From: Cytophagaceae bacterium
GTDB taxonomy: Bacteria > Bacteroidota > Bacteroidia > Cytophagales > Spirosomataceae
Length of the DNA: 9,881 nucleotides
Assembly: GCA_947459055.1 (NCBI GenBank)
Contig: CANHCG010000038.1
Span: 1 to 9,881, forward strand
Direction: 5' to 3'
Shown: positions 7,137 through 9,881 of the stretch, piece by piece
How positions within the stretch are numbered: the first letter of the stretch is position 1
Layout: each line of letters starts with the position of its first letter
The notes under the pieces: generated by a model
The model's input: the letters and a program-made list of their open reading frames with translations, nothing else
Told to the model about the DNA's origin: nothing
Database searches by the model: none
Made by a program: the position numbers and the translations under genes

Positions 7137-7848
7137 GGTATTGTTCAATAAGGTAATGTGCCAAATAAAGTAATGGAGTGAATAAAATAGCGATAAAAAA
7201 TTTATACAAATAATTATTAAGAGAGACATTCATCCATTGCCCCGCAGTCCAGTTTCCAAAGGCATAAAAAGCGATTCCAATAACTAAGAAACTGTCTATT
7301 AATTGACTAATTAGTGTAGAACCTGTAGCGCGAAGCCATATATTCTTATTTCCTGTTCGTCCTTTAATCTTTTCAAAAACGGTAGCATCAATAATTTGAC
7401 TGACCAAAAAAGCTGAAAGTGAACCTATAATAATCCCTAATCCCTGTCTGAAAATAAGACTAAAGGCGGTATTGATGTTGATGTCTTGATTAACGGCTAA
7501 CCAAAAATCTGCGGGTACCAAAATAGTCGCTAAGTAAATGATGAAAAAGGCAAAGGCAATGAATACTGCTGTGGTATAGGATATGAATTTTACTCCCTTT
7601 TTTCCAAAATAATCATTAATAATATCAGAAGTAATAAATACAATGGGCCAATTTAAAGCACCAGCCGTTTGATTCAAATCCCATTTTTCGCCCCACCAAG
7701 TCAATAACCCTAAAGGTTGGAATCCAAGTGATTTTTCAATTGAAACAATTTTGACACCTATAATTTCCGCAACAATAGCATTCGTTAGAAATAATCCAAA
7801 GAGGAAAATAAATAACTTTTGTTTACGTGAAAATTGGTCAAATGTCAT
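7111..7848 (-). CDS. yhhQ: Queuosine precursor transporter, YhhQ/VUT family
   Basis: Inner membrane protein of the YhhQ (VUT, DUF165) family, which takes up queuosine precursors such as preQ0 and preQ1 used to make the modified base queuosine in tRNA. The 245 residues show about six hydrophobic segments, near 12-31, 64-76, 92-111, 128-152, 175-197 and 212-234. Family marks include FITSDIINDYFGKKGVK at 71-87, SQIIDATVFEKIKGRTG at 150-166 and WLRATGSTLISQLIDS at 171-186, with the acidic and Gln-Asp residues inside membrane segments that are typical of the family. Its ATG overlaps the TGA of the upstream aminotransferase (ATGA), so it is second in a two-gene operon and probably translationally coupled. 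Its last 26 bases are antisense to the end of the methyltransferase gene. Substrate preference within the queuosine precursors cannot be told from sequence. Confidence 0.93.
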   Translation of the reverse strand: MTFDQFSRKQKLFIFLFGLFLTNAIVAEIIGVKIVSIEKSLGFQPLGLLTWWGEKWDLNQTAGALNWPIVFITSDIINDYFGKKGVKFISYTTAVFIAFAFFIIYLATILVPADFWLAVNQDININTAFSLIFRQGLGIIIGSLSAFLVSQIIDATVFEKIKGRTGNKNIWLRATGSTLISQLIDSFLVIGIAFYAFGNWTAGQWMNVSLNNYLYKFFIAILFTPLLYLAHYLIEQYLKKENELS

Positions 7849-9056
7849 TTTCTATAATTATTAAAATGAATTGCAATTTTATCTAATGCAAGATTTAATT
7901 GTTCCACATGAGGTAAAAAGACGATTCTGAAATGATCTTTTGGAGCGAAATTAAAACCTCGACCTCCTACAACTAAGATCTTTTGCTCTTCCAATAAGGA
8001 CATGACAAAATGATTTTCATCTTCGAAAGTAAATTGAGTTAAATCTATTTTTGGAAATAAATATAAAGCACCTTTGGGTTTAATACAGCTCACACCTGGA
8101 ATAGCGACTAGTTTTTCATGGGCGAGTTCCATTTGCCGGTGTAGTCGACCTGTAGGAAGAACTAAATCTTCAATAGATTGATAGCCACCTAACGCTGTCT
8201 GAATACCAAATTGGGTAATTACATTGGCACAAAGTCGAGTACTAAATAAAAAATTAAGTCCTTCAATGTAAGATTTTGCTTTGTGCTTGGCGCCTGTTAA
8301 AATCATCCAACCTCCACGAAAACCAGCTGCTCGGTAATTTTTAGACAAACCACCCATCGTGACAATTAAAATATCATCGCATAATCCAGCTGCTGAATAA
8401 TGTTTGGCCTCATCAAAAATTATTTTATCATAAATCTCGTCTGAAAATAATATTAATTTATGTTTTTCGGCAAGTTTAACGATCGCGTCAACAATATGTT
8501 TGGGATAAACGGCTCCAGTCGGATTGTTCGGATTAATTAGAACGATTCCTTTCGTTTTAGAGGTGATTTTGGATTCAATATCCGCTAAATCTGGATTCCA
8601 TTCGTCATTTTCATCGCATGAATAATGAACAGCATTTCCCCCTGCTAAACCTACTACGGTAGTCCATAGTGGATAATCGGGCGATGGAATTAGTATTTCA
8701 TCATCGGCATTTAAAAGAGCCATCATGACTAAAGAAATCAATTCGCTTACCCCGTTTCCAATGTAGATATCCTCGATTAAGATATTTTTTACGCCTCGAT
8801 TTTGGTAATATTGCATCACAGCTTTTCGAGCGGCAAATAAGCCTCGAGAATCTACGTATCCTTGTGCATTACGTATATTGACAATAACATCGTGGATAAT
8901 CTCATCAGGCGTCTCAAACCCAAATGCAGCGGGATTGCCTATATTTAAGGAGGTGATTTTGTACCCTTGGTTTTGAAGCGCTAAAGCTTTTTCGTAAACA
9001 GGTCCTCTGATTTCGTATTTTAGATGGTCTAAACGCTTACTTTTGTGAATCTCCAT
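7845..9056 (-). CDS. alaA: Pyridoxal-phosphate aminotransferase, AlaA type (alanine-synthesising)
   Basis: Class I/II PLP-dependent aminotransferase very close in motif content and length (403 against 405 residues) to E. coli AlaA, which makes alanine from pyruvate and glutamate. Visible: YEIRGPV at 14-20; LNIGNPAAFGFETPDEI at 37-53; AQGYVDSRGL at 64-73; IYIGNGVSEL at 97-106; PSPDYPLWT at 124-132; INPNNPTGAVY at 174-184 with N178; SDEIYDKI at 205-212 with D206 and Y209 for the cofactor; GGLSKNYRAAGFRGGW at 235-250 with the Schiff-base K239; RLCANV at 274-279; and the substrate-carboxylate R377 in HFRIV. It leads the reverse operon with yhhQ and is divergent from the 220-residue membrane protein across a 63-base spacer. 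Bacteroidota copies are usually annotated simply as pyridoxal phosphate-dependent aminotransferase; alanine as product is inferred from the close similarity. Confidence 0.94.
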   Translation of the reverse strand: MEIHKSKRLDHLKYEIRGPVYEKALALQNQGYKITSLNIGNPAAFGFETPDEIIHDVIVNIRNAQGYVDSRGLFAARKAVMQYYQNRGVKNILIEDIYIGNGVSELISLVMMALLNADDEILIPSPDYPLWTTVVGLAGGNAVHYSCDENDEWNPDLADIESKITSKTKGIVLINPNNPTGAVYPKHIVDAIVKLAEKHKLILFSDEIYDKIIFDEAKHYSAAGLCDDILIVTMGGLSKNYRAAGFRGGWMILTGAKHKAKSYIEGLNFLFSTRLCANVITQFGIQTALGGYQSIEDLVLPTGRLHRQMELAHEKLVAIPGVSCIKPKGALYLFPKIDLTQFTFEDENHFVMSLLEEQKILVVGGRGFNFAPKDHFRIVFLPHVEQLNLALDKIAIHFNNYRK

Positions 9057-9119
9057 GAAAACTTTGCAAGTAAAGATGTAAAACTACTAATTTACTTTTA
9101 ATTGTTAGAGGCTATTTAA
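9057..9119. promoter_or_regulatory. Divergent intergenic region between alaA and the 220-residue membrane protein
   Basis: This is the only intergenic space longer than 20 bases in the window and should hold the promoters for both directions. For the forward gene I can see TTTG at 9063-9066, then 21 bases, then TAATTTAC at 9088-9095. This resembles the Bacteroidota promoter pattern (TTTG near -33, TAnnTTTG near -7), with the last two bases of the -7 box mismatched. For the reverse gene the best -7-like site is TAGTTTTA (9086 back to 9079), without a convincing -33 element. These are eye matches to a loose consensus in A/T-rich DNA. Confidence 0.35.
9068..9097. repeat. 7-base perfect inverted repeat in the divergent region
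   Basis: AAGTAAA at 9068-9074 and TTTACTT at 9091-9097 are exact reverse complements separated by 16 bases. The centre (about 9082) falls in the middle of the divergent spacer and between the candidate promoter elements, where an operator could act in both directions. With such A/T-rich sequence a 7-base inverted repeat can arise by chance, so a regulatory role is only a possibility. Confidence 0.25.
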
Positions 9120-9782
9120 ATGAATTATTTGAGCTATTTTCTTATTTTTAATTTGGTCTTGCTATTCATTTATAGCATAATAGCCTTTCGATTTAGAACT
9201 TTTCGTCAAGTAAAGTTTCGTTTTTCTGGATTTTTAGTTGTTAAAATGTTAATTCGATTTAGCTTAATTAACCTTTTTATTTACCTCATAATTCAATTTA
9301 GTTCGCTTAATACCCATTTATCTTTCAGTAAAATTTCTGAATTTGAAGCTGTTTTGATTGTCGATCCAACGATTAAGAATTCAAAGGCTACCCAGGATTA
9401 TTCTATTTATGCTAGTCAAATTTCGCCTGATTTTTCTTCATACAAATTATATAGGTATGAGAAATTTGAAAATCGACTGAGTTTATTGATTCCCAAGACT
9501 ACTTATTTATCTTTTCTTACCTATTTGAAAAATAAAGATTTGCAAAATATTAAAACCATTAATCGTAACCAGCCTAGGTTGGAATCTGTTTTTAAAAACA
9601 AGGATGAAGGATTTTATATTCGAACGAATTCGAGAGAGTGGGATCAAATTTCGATGGATAGTTTATCTCAATCCCGTGAATATTTAGGCTTTAATTCCAA
9701 TTTGGATCTATATTTATTAATTTTATTAGGCTTTTTATTGCTTAGCGAACTATTTTTGTCTTTTCAAATAATAAAGTATTAA
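9120..9782 (+). CDS. Unrecognised membrane protein with BatA/BatB-like topology
   Basis: I do not recognise this 220-residue protein with confidence. Two hydrophobic segments lie at the N-terminus (about 5-23 and 40-60), separated by a basic loop (FRFRTFRQVKFRF, 23-35). A soluble region spans about 62-194, and a last membrane segment is at about 196-216 with a short tail. This is the layout of BatA/BatB aerotolerance proteins, in which a von Willebrand A domain sits between the second and third segments. FEAVLIVDPTIKNS at 75-88 falls where the vWA beta strand and MIDAS motif (DxSxS) should begin, but only D82 and T84 could match and K86 replaces the second serine. The region is also too short for a full vWA domain. 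Kinship to Bat proteins is therefore only suggested. The ATG follows an A/T-rich leader (TATTTAA). The next reading frame begins 2 bases after the stop, implying an operon. Confidence 0.72.
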   Translation: MNYLSYFLIFNLVLLFIYSIIAFRFRTFRQVKFRFSGFLVVKMLIRFSLINLFIYLIIQFSSLNTHLSFSKISEFEAVLIVDPTIKNSKATQDYSIYASQISPDFSSYKLYRYEKFENRLSLLIPKTTYLSFLTYLKNKDLQNIKTINRNQPRLESVFKNKDEGFYIRTNSREWDQISMDSLSQSREYLGFNSNLDLYLLILLGFLLLSELFLSFQIIKY

Positions 9783-9784
9783 GT

Positions 9785-9881
9785 GTGTTTTCAACGCTAG
9801 TTTATAGTTTTTTTCTTTTTTACCAATTGATCTTCTTGGGAGGAAGTGTTCAATACAATGCAAGTATCAAGGAAATTAATC
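9785..9881 (+). CDS. Start of a probable exported protein, cut by the window edge
   Basis: An open frame begins at GTG 9785, two bases after the stop of the 220-residue membrane protein, and stays open to the end of the window (32 codons). It encodes a hydrophobic stretch, STLVYSFFLFYQLIFLGG at residues 3-20, followed by SVQYNASIKEIN, which looks like a signal peptide or membrane anchor leading into a periplasmic domain. There is no ATG or TTG upstream of the hydrophobic segment in this frame, and a stop lies at 9743-9745, so GTG is the likely start. The beginning VQYNASIKEIN loosely recalls the N-terminus of BatD-like proteins, but it is too short to assign. An alternative is an ATG at 9858 in another frame, preceded by GGGAGGAAG. 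Confidence 0.45.
   Translation, partial: MFSTLVYSFFLFYQLIFLGGSVQYNASIKEIN

Noticed and set aside
7113..7140. Possible hairpin terminator in the overlap of the methyltransferase and transporter genes
   Set aside because: Only 3-4 base stems (AGG...CCT, CCTT...AAGG) can be formed, and the bases are fully constrained by two coding frames.
9858..9881. ATG start preceded by GGGAGGAAG as the true start of the last gene
   Set aside because: It would leave about 75 bases of spacer containing a different open frame with a clear signal-like segment, and strong Shine-Dalgarno sites are not typical in this phylum; kept only as an alternative.

Overview
This window looks like ordinary chromosomal DNA of a low-GC member of the Bacteroidota, most likely of the Cytophagales type. 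That is an inference from several signs: the protein sequences, a transketolase split into two genes, a lipidated TamA-like outer membrane protein, general lack of strong Shine-Dalgarno sites, and A/T-rich starts. It is very gene-dense. The only intergenic stretch longer than 20 bases is the 63 bases at 9057-9119. I see no rRNA, tRNA, CRISPR array, insertion sequence, prophage or plasmid feature.

Layout. From 5 to 4086 five forward genes form a tight probable operon of central carbon metabolism and stress protection: sucC (succinate-CoA ligase beta), a FAHD1-like fumarylacetoacetate-hydrolase-family protein, a Bcp-type peroxiredoxin (4-base ATGA overlap with the gene before it), and the N- and C-terminal halves of transketolase (1 base apart). 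Five bases after the last stop comes the reverse-strand stop of a 763-residue TamL-type outer membrane assembly lipoprotein (4092-6383). It starts at a TTG and lies head to head, with only 3 bases between start codons, with a SpoU/TrmH-family RNA methyltransferase (6387-7136). That gene's 3' end overlaps by 26 bases the 3' end of a reverse-strand pair: an AlaA-type aminotransferase (7845-9056) followed, with an ATGA overlap, by a YhhQ-type queuosine-precursor transporter (7111-7848). A 63-base divergent region then leads to a forward 220-residue unrecognised membrane protein (9120-9782) and the start of another secreted or membrane protein that runs off the window (from 9785).

How the genes fit together. 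The first operon joins the TCA cycle (SucC, which supplies succinate), a likely oxaloacetate-handling or repair enzyme, peroxide removal and the non-oxidative pentose phosphate pathway. TamL is envelope biogenesis; the methyltransferase and the queuosine transporter both serve RNA modification. The least explained part is the right edge. The 220-residue protein has the membrane layout of a BatA/BatB aerotolerance protein, but the space for its von Willebrand A domain is much too short and only a degenerate metal-site motif can be seen. No clearly new multi-gene system is visible; the right edge is the best lead and needs the sequence beyond 9881.
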